A DNA stretch of 64,000 nucleotides from Agrilactobacillus composti DSM 18527 = JCM 14202. Lineage in GTDB: Bacteria > Bacillota > Bacilli > Lactobacillales > Lactobacillaceae. A program made the position numbers and the translations under genes. Of this stretch, positions 35,843 to 44,643 are shown piece by piece. How positions within the stretch are numbered: position 1 is the first letter of the stretch; each line of letters opens with the position of its first letter. The stretch is from assembly GCF_001436375.1 (NCBI RefSeq), contig NZ_AZGA01000057.1, positions 57,221 through 121,220 on the forward strand, given 5' to 3'. Below the pieces are notes generated by a model, which had not been told where the DNA came from, made no database searches, and saw nothing but the letters and a program-made list of their open reading frames with translations.

Positions 35843-36490
35843 TTATTTATTATTGACGGTAAACCGACCTTGCTTAACTTGCGGATTTTCAATTTCATCT
35901 AAAATTGCCACGGCATAGTTCCCCGTGGTCAAAATCGATTCCCCATTGCTATCGGCCAGTAACTGATCAGTCCCCCGAATATATGCGCTCTTATCCCCAG
36001 GGATAAAATTACCGGCTGGGGAAACAGCCACCCAGTTCACATCAGTGATCAATTGTAGGAATAAGTACTCCCGATATTGTTGTTCCGGCACATCGATCCA
36101 CTTGTCTGAGTTGGGGGAATTCCGCAGGTCTTCGATCAAGAAGCGCCCACTGGCCGTCTTCAAACTAGAGGCCCCCAGCAAGAAGAAAATTCGAGGTTTA
36201 TCCGTACCCCGTAATTCGTGGATCAACTTCGCGGCTAAGTCCACGTGTAAATAACCCAGCCCGGAGAAACGCCCCACGGCAAAACCATCGATGACCACGT
36301 CAAAGGCCGTTAAATCCGCCTTGGTCAAGGCAAAAGCGTCTCTTTCCAAAATCTGGGCGTCTGCGCCCAACATGTCTTGGGCCTTTTGCGCATTGCGGAC
36401 AATGGCCGTGACCGCATGGCCCCGTGCCTTAGCTTCTTCATATAACTTCGACCCCGCGTGTCCGGTGGCCCCGATAACGCCAATTTTCAT
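35843..36490 (-). CDS. NAD(P)-binding epimerase-like protein (NmrA/SDR-a family)
   Basis: 215 residues starting MKIGVIGATGHAGSKL, the GxxGxxG cofactor site. Extended-SDR proteins of this small type include flavin reductase-like and NADPH-sensor members. No YxxxK catalytic pair is obvious. Function not predictable beyond NAD(P) binding. Divergent from the glycosyltransferase at 36655. Confidence 0.8.
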   Translation of the reverse strand: MKIGVIGATGHAGSKLYEEAKARGHAVTAIVRNAQKAQDMLGADAQILERDAFALTKADLTAFDVVIDGFAVGRFSGLGYLHVDLAAKLIHELRGTDKPRIFFLLGASSLKTASGRFLIEDLRNSPNSDKWIDVPEQQYREYLFLQLITDVNWVAVSPAGNFIPGDKSAYIRGTDQLLADSNGESILTTGNYAVAILDEIENPQVKQGRFTVNNK

Positions 36491-36654
36491 AATTGAATGC
36501 CTCCCTATTCAAAATTATTAACTACTGTTAAGTATAGCCAATTTTCATAAATTAAGCTCAGAATACGCTTTCTGGGCGACAGCCTAGGTTTTTTCCTTGA
36601 CCAAAAATGTAAATTTAGCCCATAATATAAGCAAACGACTAGAAAGGCAGCCTT

Positions 36655-37668
36655 ATGAAATTACTCAGTATTATTGTACCCTGTTATAATTCCGAAAATT
36701 ACATGGAGCGGGCCATTAACTCGGCACTTCTAGGCGGCCAAGCCGTGGAAATCGTCATCGTGGATGATGGTTCCAGTGACAAAACCCCGGAAATTGCCGA
36801 CCACTATGCCCAATATTTTCCAGAAGTTGTCCAAACCGTGCATCAAAAAAATGGCGGCCCCGGTGAAGCCATCAACGCTGGTCTTCGCCATGCCACGGGC
36901 CAGTATATTAAAATCCTGGACAGTGACGATTGGCTGGATTTCAGTGGCTTTCAACAAATTCTCAATTTCCTGCGGGAACTTGAAGGCCATGACCAAACCA
37001 TTGATTTATTAATCAGCAATTATGTTTATGATAAACAAGGGGCCCGCCGGACCAAGGCCATGCACTATGGCTCCTTTATGCCCATTGATCGGGAATTTAC
37101 CTGGGCAGATGTGAACTTTTCACCCGGTAAATACATGCTGATGCACTCCGCCATTTACCGCAAAGCTATCCTTGAAGCGGCCCAGGTCAAATTGCCCAAG
37201 CACCGTTTTTACGTGGACAATTTATATGTCTTTGCCCCCCTGCCCTTTGTGAAAACCATGTACTACATTGATACCACCGTGTACCACTATTTCATTGGTC
37301 GCGACGATCAATCCATCAATGAAGATGTCATGATTCAGCGCATCGACCAACAACTGGCCGTGAATAAAGAAATGGTCCAGATCTACGACCAGGCTAATAT
37401 CACCAATCCCCACCTCCGCAATTATATGGAAAATTATCTGCAAATCATCACCGCCATCTCCTCAATTTTCTTGATCAAAGATGGCACCCCGGAAAGTCTC
37501 CATAAAAAAGATGCCTTATGGGCTTTCATTGAAAAAACCAACCCTGACCTATACAACCGCCTGCACAGCGGCTTCTTAGGCCACGGGGTCAATCTCCCCG
37601 GTAGATTAGGTCGACACACAGCCATCGGGGCTTACCGTATCGTCAAACGCATTTATGGGTTTAATTAA
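36655..37668 (+). CDS. Family 2 glycosyltransferase
   Basis: 337 residues, GT-A fold. Motifs: SIIVPCYNSENYM at the start, the nucleotide site VIVDDGSSDKTPEI near 36-50, NGGPGEAINAGL near 66 and the metal-binding DSDDW near 88. No membrane segments. It transfers a sugar from a nucleotide donor to an unknown acceptor. It stands alone between terminators, outside any visible polysaccharide cluster. Confidence 0.88.
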   Translation: MKLLSIIVPCYNSENYMERAINSALLGGQAVEIVIVDDGSSDKTPEIADHYAQYFPEVVQTVHQKNGGPGEAINAGLRHATGQYIKILDSDDWLDFSGFQQILNFLRELEGHDQTIDLLISNYVYDKQGARRTKAMHYGSFMPIDREFTWADVNFSPGKYMLMHSAIYRKAILEAAQVKLPKHRFYVDNLYVFAPLPFVKTMYYIDTTVYHYFIGRDDQSINEDVMIQRIDQQLAVNKEMVQIYDQANITNPHLRNYMENYLQIITAISSIFLIKDGTPESLHKKDALWAFIEKTNPDLYNRLHSGFLGHGVNLPGRLGRHTAIGAYRIVKRIYGFN

Positions 37669-37691
37669 TATCTGACATCTTAACGCACAGC

Positions 37692-37726
37692 TACCTGCGA
37701 TGAAAACTTCGAATCGCAGGTATTTT
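37692..37726 (+). terminator. Terminator after glycosyltransferase
   Basis: Stem ACCTGCGAT / ATCGCAGGT with the loop GAAAACTTCGA, followed by ATTTTTA. Confidence 0.82.
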
Positions 37727-37798
37727 TAGTGCCAAAGCTATTGAAAGAATACAAATCTTTGTAACCAATCATCTTAGTACATAGTTTGGAGGGTCATC

Positions 37799-38176
37799 AT
37801 GGAAAAAGCAGCTTGTGTCTTCTGCCAGAGAAAAAATATTAAGATTGTTTTAGAAAATGAGTTAGCCGTTGCCTTTTGGGATAGCCATCCCGTTAATAAG
37901 GGCCATCTTTTGATCATCCCCAAAGCACACAAAGTAACCTACTTCGATTTAAGCGACGCAGAGTTGCTAGCAATCAACGCCCTCAGCCGTCAAGGGAAGG
38001 CATTGATCGATCAAACATTTAGTCCGGCTGGTTACAATGTTGGCTTCAATGTCGGCCATTATGGTGGTCAAACCGTCATGCATTGCCATTGCCACTTGAT
38101 ACCCCGTTATATCGATGATGATCCCCATCCAGCTGGTGGTATTAGAAAATTACTACCTAATGGTGGTGAAATTTGA
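37799..38176 (+). CDS. HIT-family nucleotide hydrolase/transferase
   Basis: 125 residues with the histidine-triad motif MHCHCHLIPRY near residue 100, DSHPVNKGHLLIIPK near 28 and a CVFCQRK zinc-type N-terminus. HIT proteins hydrolyse or transfer on the alpha-phosphate of nucleotides such as Ap4A or AMP conjugates. The middle position of the triad is His-Cys-His-Cys-His. Single gene with its own terminator. Confidence 0.9.
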   Translation: MEKAACVFCQRKNIKIVLENELAVAFWDSHPVNKGHLLIIPKAHKVTYFDLSDAELLAINALSRQGKALIDQTFSPAGYNVGFNVGHYGGQTVMHCHCHLIPRYIDDDPHPAGGIRKLLPNGGEI

Positions 38177-38227
38177 CAAAAAAAGGCTTTGGAGAAAGTG
38201 ATGTTTTTTTCTCCAAAGCCTTTTTAT
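38177..38227. terminator. Terminator between HIT gene and E2 gene
   Basis: Inverted repeat AAAAGGCTTTGGAGAAA / TTTCTCCAAAGCCTTTTT; usable in both directions by the convergent neighbours. Confidence 0.88.
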
Positions 38228-38237
38228 TCTATAGTTA

Positions 38238-39542
38238 TTAATACAAATTACTATCCGGCCCATAGGCAGCCAGATTCTTTTTCACATCTTTCAAAAAGCC
38301 CCCGGCGGCTACACCGTCTAATAAACGGTGGTCCACTGATAAGGACAGGTTCACCATATCGGCGAAGGTGAAGCCCCGGCCATCTGGGGTGGGTTGGATG
38401 GCTTTTCGGATGGACTCGATTTGAATGATGGCTGCTTGGGGATAATTGATGATTCCCATGGAAGCCACGGACCCAAAGGAGCCGGTGTTGTTCACCGTAA
38501 AGGTGCCACCTTGCATATCATCGGCAGTGGCGGTGCCATTGCGGACAGCGGAAGCTAACCGATTGATTTCAGCGGCAATGCCTTTGATGGATAGGTCATC
38601 AGCATGTTTGATCACGGGGACAAATAATTCATCCCCCTTGGCCACGGCAATAGAAATATTCACCTGTTTATGGGTGATTTTCATATTGTTTTGCCAAGAG
38701 CTATTGATCCGGGGATGTTTAGCCAAGGCTTGGGCCACAGCTTTCACAAAGAATGGGAAATAAGTTAACTTAAAGCCTTCGCGCTTTTGGAAGTTGGCTT
38801 TTTCTTTTTGTCTTAAAACCACGATATTGGAGACGTCTTGTTCCACCATCATCCAACCATGGGGAATTTCATTTTTACTTTGGGACATATGAGCGGCAAT
38901 GGCCTTACGGACACTGCTGCCGGGGGTGATGATATCCCCAGGTAATTGGCCATCGAACCCGGTGTTTTGCACTGGGGTTGGTGTTGGGACAGGGCTGGCT
39001 GCTTGATGGGCAGCAGCCGGTGCGGGTTGGCTGACTTCTTCAGCCATGAAGTTTTCCACATCTTGGCGGGTCAAGCGCCCTTGGTGGCCGGTGGCGGGGA
39101 TGTCATCAGCATGGAGGCGATACTTGGCCAACAGGCTGGCGACGGCTGGGGAGAATCTTGGGGCATCAGTTGAATCTACTGCTGGTTGTGCCGCTGCCAC
39201 TGGCGCTGGGTCTGGGGTAGCTGGCTCAGCGGAGGTCTCAGATGTTGCGGAAGTCGCTGTATCCGCTGCTGGGGCAGATTCTTCAACGGCGCCTTCAACG
39301 GCGATTTCGGCCAAAGGGGCCCCCACGGCGATGGTATCATCAGTGGCTGCCAGGACTTTGGTGATGGTGCCGGTAAAACTAGAAGGCACTTCCGCCACAA
39401 CTTTGACGGTTTGCACTTCACAAATTGGATCATATTCTTCCACATGGTCCCCGACTTGGACTAACCAGTCCACGATGGTGCCTTCTGTGACACTTTCACC
39501 TAAGCGGGGCATGGTCATTTCTTTTTTCACGATAATCTGCAC
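38238..39542 (-). CDS. bkdB: Dihydrolipoamide acyltransferase E2 of 2-oxoacid dehydrogenase complex
   Basis: 434 residues. Lipoyl domain (about 5-80), then an Ala/Pro linker, the E3/E1-binding domain (FSPAVASLLAKY near 128), a second linker, and the catalytic domain ending with DHRLLDGV. In the lipoyl motif the usual DK before the modified lysine reads VK (EVQTVKVVAEV, Lys47). Start is GTG 39542 with AAGGAAG; a slightly downstream start is possible. Last gene of the run; terminator follows. Confidence 0.9.
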   Translation of the reverse strand: MQIIVKKEMTMPRLGESVTEGTIVDWLVQVGDHVEEYDPICEVQTVKVVAEVPSSFTGTITKVLAATDDTIAVGAPLAEIAVEGAVEESAPAADTATSATSETSAEPATPDPAPVAAAQPAVDSTDAPRFSPAVASLLAKYRLHADDIPATGHQGRLTRQDVENFMAEEVSQPAPAAAHQAASPVPTPTPVQNTGFDGQLPGDIITPGSSVRKAIAAHMSQSKNEIPHGWMMVEQDVSNIVVLRQKEKANFQKREGFKLTYFPFFVKAVAQALAKHPRINSSWQNNMKITHKQVNISIAVAKGDELFVPVIKHADDLSIKGIAAEINRLASAVRNGTATADDMQGGTFTVNNTGSFGSVASMGIINYPQAAIIQIESIRKAIQPTPDGRGFTFADMVNLSLSVDHRLLDGVAAGGFLKDVKKNLAAYGPDSNLY

Positions 39543-39548
39543 ACTTCC

Positions 39549-40538
39549 TTAAAATTCGGCGAGTTCTTGCATGGCTTGTTTCACTTGGTCCGGTTGCACC
39601 AAGAAAGCCTGCTCCAAGTTTTTGGCATAAGGCATGGCGGGACTATCTGGCCCGGCCAGGCGCTTGATGGGGGCGTCTAAATCAAACAGGGCTTGTTCGC
39701 TAATTATCGCGGAAATTTCCCCTAAAACGCCACCTTCTTTGTTATCTTCATTGACCAATAATACCTTGCCCGTCTTCTTAGCAGCGGCCACAATGGTGGC
39801 TTCATCCAACGGGTAAAGGCTGCGGATATCCACCACTTCGGTTTGGATCCCGCTTTTAGCCAATTCTTCGGCGGCTTGTAAGACATATTGCAAGGTAATG
39901 CCATAACTCATAACGGTAATATCGGTGCCTTGGCGCAAAACTTGGGCTTTGTCGATGGGGGTCAAAATTTCTTCGTCGGGATCGATATCGGTTTTAATGC
40001 TGTGATACAGCCGCTTGTGTTCGAAGAATAACACGGGGTCCGCACAGCGGATCGCACTTTTTAACAAGCCCTTGGCATCCCGTACCGTGGAAGGGGTGAC
40101 CACCCGCAGGCCGGGTTGGCCTACAAAGACTTTCTCGGTGGATTGGGAGTGATAAAAACCACCGCCAACGCCGCCGCCATAAGGGGCTCGGAAAACCACG
40201 GGGGCTGACCAGTCGCCTTGGGAGCGATAACGCATGCGGGCGGCTTCAGAAATGATTTGATTGGTCGCCGGTAATATGTAATCGGCAAATTGGAATTCCG
40301 CCACGGCATGATGGCCGCTGACCCCTAGGCCAATGGCCAGGCCGGCGATTTCAGCTTCACTTAGCGGCGTATTGAAGACCCGCAGATCCCCATATTTTTC
40401 CGCCAACCCTTGGGTGACGTTAAACACGCCGCCCTTAGGTGCCCCCACATCTTCCCCAAAAACAGTCAGGGTGTCATCTTGGGCCAATTCTTCATCCAAT
40501 GCCTGATTTAATGCTTGCAAGTAATCAATTGTTGCCAT
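39549..40538 (-). CDS. bkdAB: 2-oxoacid dehydrogenase E1 beta subunit
   Basis: 329 residues from ATG 40538 with AAGGAG upstream; it overlaps the E1-alpha end by 14 nt. Pyrimidine-binding transketolase fold with FGEDVG near residue 27, FADYILPATNQI near 84, APYGGGVGGGFYHSQS near 118 and VVDIRSLYPLD near 236. The HSQS segment suits branched-chain and pyruvate enzymes alike. The companion alpha chain points to branched-chain substrates. Confidence 0.92.
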   Translation of the reverse strand: MATIDYLQALNQALDEELAQDDTLTVFGEDVGAPKGGVFNVTQGLAEKYGDLRVFNTPLSEAEIAGLAIGLGVSGHHAVAEFQFADYILPATNQIISEAARMRYRSQGDWSAPVVFRAPYGGGVGGGFYHSQSTEKVFVGQPGLRVVTPSTVRDAKGLLKSAIRCADPVLFFEHKRLYHSIKTDIDPDEEILTPIDKAQVLRQGTDITVMSYGITLQYVLQAAEELAKSGIQTEVVDIRSLYPLDEATIVAAAKKTGKVLLVNEDNKEGGVLGEISAIISEQALFDLDAPIKRLAGPDSPAMPYAKNLEQAFLVQPDQVKQAMQELAEF

Positions 40539-41547
40539 AGATCCCACTCTCCTTATCTACTGGGGCAAAAACATTTTGACTTAACACACTTAAGTCTGGT
40601 AGGGGCGCAGCTTCAGCTTGATCCGTGGCCACGTTGATATCTTTTTTAAGCTGTTTTTCTAAGTCAGCTAATTCAGCTTGGGTGTAGATGCCTTCGTCCA
40701 AAACCTGTTGGGTGATGGTTTTCAAAGGATCGGCGGCTTTTACCTCAGCCAGTTCAGCCTTGGAGCGATAGATGCGCTGGTTGTCATCACTGGTGTGGTC
40801 TTGCATCCGCAACACGTGCAGATTGATCAAGGTGGCCCCGTCGCCCTTTCGCGCCCGGGTAACGGCTTCTTTAAAGGCTAAATAAGTCGCGGTGAAATCT
40901 AAACCGTCCACATCGACGCCGGGGATACCATAGCCTTGGCCCCGGAGTGCCAGACTTTTAGCGGCATATTCTTCGTTGTGGGGCGTTGAAATGGCATAAC
41001 CATTATTTTCAATGACAAAAACCACAGGTAGCTTGGCCACCCCGGCGAAATTCAAAGCTTCGTGAAATTCCCCTTCACCGGTGGAACCATCCCCGGTGGT
41101 GACTAAGGTCACCCGGTCGCTATTTTCCAGCTTGGCCCCATAGGCGATCCCAGTGGCCACGGGATATTGGCTGGCCACGGTTGAGGATTGGGAAACGGCT
41201 TTGACGCGCTTGGCAGCATAGTGATTGGGCATTTGTAGCCCATGTCCTGAAGGCCCATCATAACGGCCAAAAGAATCCATTAAAATCTCTTTGGCCGTAA
41301 TCCCAAACAGCATAAAGGCTGTCATATCCCGATAATAGGGTAAATAATAATCCTTCCCCGGCTCAAAGGCCATGGCCATACCGGCTTGTCCGATTTCTTG
41401 GCCTTGTCCTGAGGTGTGAAAGGATGTTTTCCCGGTGCGCTGGAGTTGCAGCATGCGTTCGTCCAGGCGTCTAGATCGTAGGATCTGGGCGTAGACCACC
41501 CGCAGTTGTGCTTTGGTCAAACCGCTCTCCTGTAGTTTTCTTGTCAT
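40525..41547 (-). CDS. bkdAA: 2-oxoacid dehydrogenase E1 alpha subunit (branched-chain type)
   Basis: 340 residues from ATG 41547; an upstream ATG at 41571 overlaps the GGAGGT ribosome site. The ThDP motif GDGSTGEGEFHEALNFAG is near 160 and ENNGYAIS near 190. The loop RMQDHTSDDNQRIYR near 262 and SQSSTVASQYPVATG near 126 are typical of branched-chain 2-oxoacid dehydrogenases rather than pyruvate enzymes. Converts 2-oxo derivatives of Leu, Ile and Val to acyl groups on E2 (inferred substrate). Confidence 0.9.
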   Translation of the reverse strand: MTRKLQESGLTKAQLRVVYAQILRSRRLDERMLQLQRTGKTSFHTSGQGQEIGQAGMAMAFEPGKDYYLPYYRDMTAFMLFGITAKEILMDSFGRYDGPSGHGLQMPNHYAAKRVKAVSQSSTVASQYPVATGIAYGAKLENSDRVTLVTTGDGSTGEGEFHEALNFAGVAKLPVVFVIENNGYAISTPHNEEYAAKSLALRGQGYGIPGVDVDGLDFTATYLAFKEAVTRARKGDGATLINLHVLRMQDHTSDDNQRIYRSKAELAEVKAADPLKTITQQVLDEGIYTQAELADLEKQLKKDINVATDQAEAAPLPDLSVLSQNVFAPVDKESGIYGNN

Positions 41548-41592
41548 TATTCGATAGTACCTCCATTTCATGACGCTGCTTAAAATCTATTT

Positions 41593-42987
41593 TTAAATAT
41601 CTGTGGCCAGGCCCTTGGCGGCTAATGTCGCTTGGCGGATGGTTTCAGATAAGGTTGGGTGGGGATGAATGGTGGCTGCCACTTCGGCAGCCGAGGCGTT
41701 TAAGTACAAGCCTAAACTAGCTTCACTGATCATATCCGTGGCGTGTTCCCCCACAATCAAGACTTGCAATAAGTCATCGGTGTCGCCGTCAATGGCCACT
41801 TGCACATTGCCAGCACTTTCCCCTTCAATCAAAGCTTTGCCATTGGCTTGATAAGGAAAGACACCAGTTTTCACATGGGGATGTTGGTCGGTGTCAATGT
41901 TGGCTGGCCCCACCACCGCCACTTCGGGGTAGGTGTAAATACAGCGGGGGACTTGGTCGTAATCAATGGGTTCCACGTCCAGGCCGGCAATAAAGTCGGC
42001 GGCATGAATCCCCTCGGCCATGGCCACATGGGCCAATTGCAGGGTGTCAATACAATCGCCAATGGCAAAGATATTGGAAACATTGGTTTCATAATGGGCA
42101 TCCACGGCAATGGTGTTTTTAGTTGTCAAAATCACGTCGGTATTGTCTAAGCCAAAACCGGTGACCCGGGCTTGGCGGCCCACAGCCACTAAAGCTTGCT
42201 CGGCAATAGCCGTCTGGGCAGCACCTTTGGCATCCGTGTAGCGAATCATCACACTTTGATCTTCAATTTCACTGCTGGTGACCTGGGCCCCAGTGGTAAT
42301 CTGGATGCCACGCTTGCTTAAAGCGGCTTTTAAGGCCTTGCTGATAGCTTTGGTCTCATTGGCCAGTAATTGGTCAGCGTATTCCAAAACCTGCACCTGG
42401 ACCCCAAAATCGTTCAATAAGGAGGCCCACTCTAAGCCAATGGCCCCGCCGCCGATAACCACTAAACTAGCGGGCAGATAATCTTGGGCCAATAATTCCT
42501 GAGAGGTCACCAAGCGGGTCCCATCGATCAATAAGTCCGGTAGGGTCTTAGCGGTGGCCCCCGTGGCAATGATCAGATTTCTAAAATCTAAGGTCGCAAC
42601 TTTGTCCCCAGTGGTCACTTGAATTTGCCGGGGACTTAAAATCTTCCCCATCCCTTCAAAAACCGTGATGGCATTTTTTTGCATCAAATAAGCCACCCCT
42701 TGGCGCAATTGGTCCACGATTTTTTCTTTACGATCAAAAATAGTCCCAAAATCAAAGCCTTGGGCACTAGCCTCCACCCCAAAGTCAGCCGCCCGCTGCA
42801 CATCCCGCAGGACGGCCGCAGACTTCAAATAAGCTTTGGTGGGAATACACCCTTGATTTAAACAAACACCACCCAAAAGTCGTGCTTCGATCAAAGCAAC
42901 TTTTAAGTGGTGTTTGGCAGCTTGGATGGCTGCGGTATAGCCACCCACGCCACCGCCTAAAACGACAACATCATAATATGTATCCAT
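41593..42987 (-). CDS. lpdA: Dihydrolipoyl dehydrogenase E3
   Basis: 464 residues. FAD site VVLGGGVGGYTAAIQA near residue 8, redox disulfide GGVCLNQGCIPTKA near 39, NAD site VVIGGGAIGLEWA near 176, and the C-terminal His-Glu pair in HPHPTLSE. Re-oxidises the lipoyl arm of E2. First of the four complex genes and only 17 nt behind accA, so it is part of the fatty-acid operon. Confidence 0.95.
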   Translation of the reverse strand: MDTYYDVVVLGGGVGGYTAAIQAAKHHLKVALIEARLLGGVCLNQGCIPTKAYLKSAAVLRDVQRAADFGVEASAQGFDFGTIFDRKEKIVDQLRQGVAYLMQKNAITVFEGMGKILSPRQIQVTTGDKVATLDFRNLIIATGATAKTLPDLLIDGTRLVTSQELLAQDYLPASLVVIGGGAIGLEWASLLNDFGVQVQVLEYADQLLANETKAISKALKAALSKRGIQITTGAQVTSSEIEDQSVMIRYTDAKGAAQTAIAEQALVAVGRQARVTGFGLDNTDVILTTKNTIAVDAHYETNVSNIFAIGDCIDTLQLAHVAMAEGIHAADFIAGLDVEPIDYDQVPRCIYTYPEVAVVGPANIDTDQHPHVKTGVFPYQANGKALIEGESAGNVQVAIDGDTDDLLQVLIVGEHATDMISEASLGLYLNASAAEVAATIHPHPTLSETIRQATLAAKGLATDI

Positions 42988-43004
42988 TCATATACCTTCG
43001 TTTC

Positions 43005-43781
43005 TTAAAACTCGCGGAAGCGGGCCAGACGTTTTTGAATCAGTTCTTCACCGGATAATTGGCTTAAGTCAGCCAACTTCAACAGTAATTTCTTCTTCAG
43101 ATTTTTTAGCAAACGATCTTGATTAGCTGGTTCAGGAATAATGGTATCAATAATTTTCATATCTAATAAATCATTCGGGGTTAATTTCATTAAGCCCGCG
43201 GCCTCATCAGCTCTAGTGCTGTCTTTCCAAAGAATGGACGCAAACCCCTCGGGGGATAAGACGGAATAAATGCTGTTTTCAAACATCCAAACCTCATCGG
43301 CACAGGCTAGCGCTAACGCCCCGCCGGAGCCACCTTCGCCAAAAATCGTGGCGATAAAGGGCACGGGCAGGTCATAAGATGCCTGCAGCAAAGCCGCAAT
43401 GGCTTCACCTTGCCCATGGGCTTCGGCATCGGCCCCGGGATAAGCCCCGGCGGTATTGATCAAAGTAATAATTGGCCGGTTAAACTTGGCCGCTTGGCGC
43501 ATTAGCCGTAAAGCCTTGCGGTAGCCTTCTGGTTCTGGGTCGCCATAATGGGTGGCAATTTTTTCTTCAACGGTTTCGCCCTTTTGCGTGGCAATCACCG
43601 TCACGGCGCGATTCCCCAGACGGGCGATCCCCCCAATAATCGCGGGGTCGTCGCCGCCATTACGATCCCCATGTAATTCAACAAAGTCATTAAACAGCCC
43701 ATTGATCAACGTCTTCGTGCTGATTTTATCGGCACTGCGGGCGGCTTGGACCACTTCAGCTGCTGTTTTCTTCTGAGCCAT
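43005..43781 (-). CDS. accA: Acetyl-CoA carboxylase carboxyltransferase alpha
   Basis: 258 residues, short form as in lactobacilli. Contains ELHGDRNGGDDPAIIGGIAR near 35, TLINTAGAYPGADAEAHGQGEAIA near 105 and FGEGGSGGALAL near 146, which build the carboxybiotin/acetyl-CoA site. Partner of AccD; 10 nt behind it. Confidence 0.96.
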   Translation of the reverse strand: MAQKKTAAEVVQAARSADKISTKTLINGLFNDFVELHGDRNGGDDPAIIGGIARLGNRAVTVIATQKGETVEEKIATHYGDPEPEGYRKALRLMRQAAKFNRPIITLINTAGAYPGADAEAHGQGEAIAALLQASYDLPVPFIATIFGEGGSGGALALACADEVWMFENSIYSVLSPEGFASILWKDSTRADEAAGLMKLTPNDLLDMKIIDTIIPEPANQDRLLKNLKKKLLLKLADLSQLSGEELIQKRLARFREF

Positions 43782-43791
43782 TTCTTCTCAC

Positions 43792-44643
43792 CTATTCTTC
43801 TTCCGGTTGGTTTAAGCGCACCACCTGGGCAATAAAGGCCCCCAATTTCTCCCGGGGCACGATACTGTCCACAAAACCATGCTTTTGCAAGTTTTCCCCG
43901 CTTTGGAAGTCTTCGGGTAACTTCTTATGAATGGTCTGCTCGATCACCCGACGGCCGGCAAAGCCTACTAACGTATGGGGTTCAGCGGCAATAATGTCGC
44001 CTTGCATGGCAAAACTGGCGGTGACGCCGCCGGTGGTGGGATCGGTCAAAATTGTCAAATAAAACAAGCCAGCGGCACTATGGCGGGCCACTGCCTGGGA
44101 AATTTTGGCCATCTGCATCAAGGCCGGCATCCCCTCTTGCATCCGGGCGCCCCCAGAAGCGGTAAAAATCACCACGGGTAATTGCTTGTTCAAGGCCCGT
44201 TCAAATAAGCGAGTGATTTTCTCCCCGGTAATGGTCCCTAAAGAGCCCATGATGAAAAATGGGTCCATGATGCCCAAAGCCACATTGGCCCCGGCGATCC
44301 GGGCTTCCCCGGTCCAAACAGAATCATTGAGGCCAGTGGCCGCCTGGGCTTTGGCCAATTTTTGGTCATAGCCCGGGAAGTTTAGGGGGTCTTTGGTTTG
44401 CAGCTCCGTATCCCATGGGGTGTAGTCAGCTGTCAGCATGTCCAAGCGTTCCTGAGCCTTTAAGCGCATGCCATAGCCGCAATTAGGACAGACCCGAAAA
44501 GCCCCGAAGGCCTTGTAATAAGCCCCTTCTTTACAGTGGGGACATTGAATAAACATGTTATCCGGGACTTTTTGATTAAAATGTCTTTCTGGCTGCCGAT
44601 GGGGATGGGTCTCAACGTACGGCTTTCTTTTGAAGAGATTCAT
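43792..44643 (-). CDS. accD: Acetyl-CoA carboxylase carboxyltransferase beta
   Basis: 283 residues. The N-terminal zinc ribbon has CPHC near residue 34 and CPNCGYGMRL near 53. The crotonase-like domain has TASGGARMQEGMPALMQMAK near 160 and DPTTGGVTASFA near 200. Overlaps accC by 32 nt, an unusually long overlap, with its ribosome site inside accC. Confidence 0.96.
   Translation of the reverse strand: MNLFKRKPYVETHPHRQPERHFNQKVPDNMFIQCPHCKEGAYYKAFGAFRVCPNCGYGMRLKAQERLDMLTADYTPWDTELQTKDPLNFPGYDQKLAKAQAATGLNDSVWTGEARIAGANVALGIMDPFFIMGSLGTITGEKITRLFERALNKQLPVVIFTASGGARMQEGMPALMQMAKISQAVARHSAAGLFYLTILTDPTTGGVTASFAMQGDIIAAEPHTLVGFAGRRVIEQTIHKKLPEDFQSGENLQKHGFVDSIVPREKLGAFIAQVVRLNQPEEE

Noticed and set aside
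38946..39552. Long plus-strand ORFs rich in Ala/Gly/Ser opposite the E2 gene
   Set aside because: They mirror the Ala/Pro-rich linker codons of E2; low-complexity shadows only.
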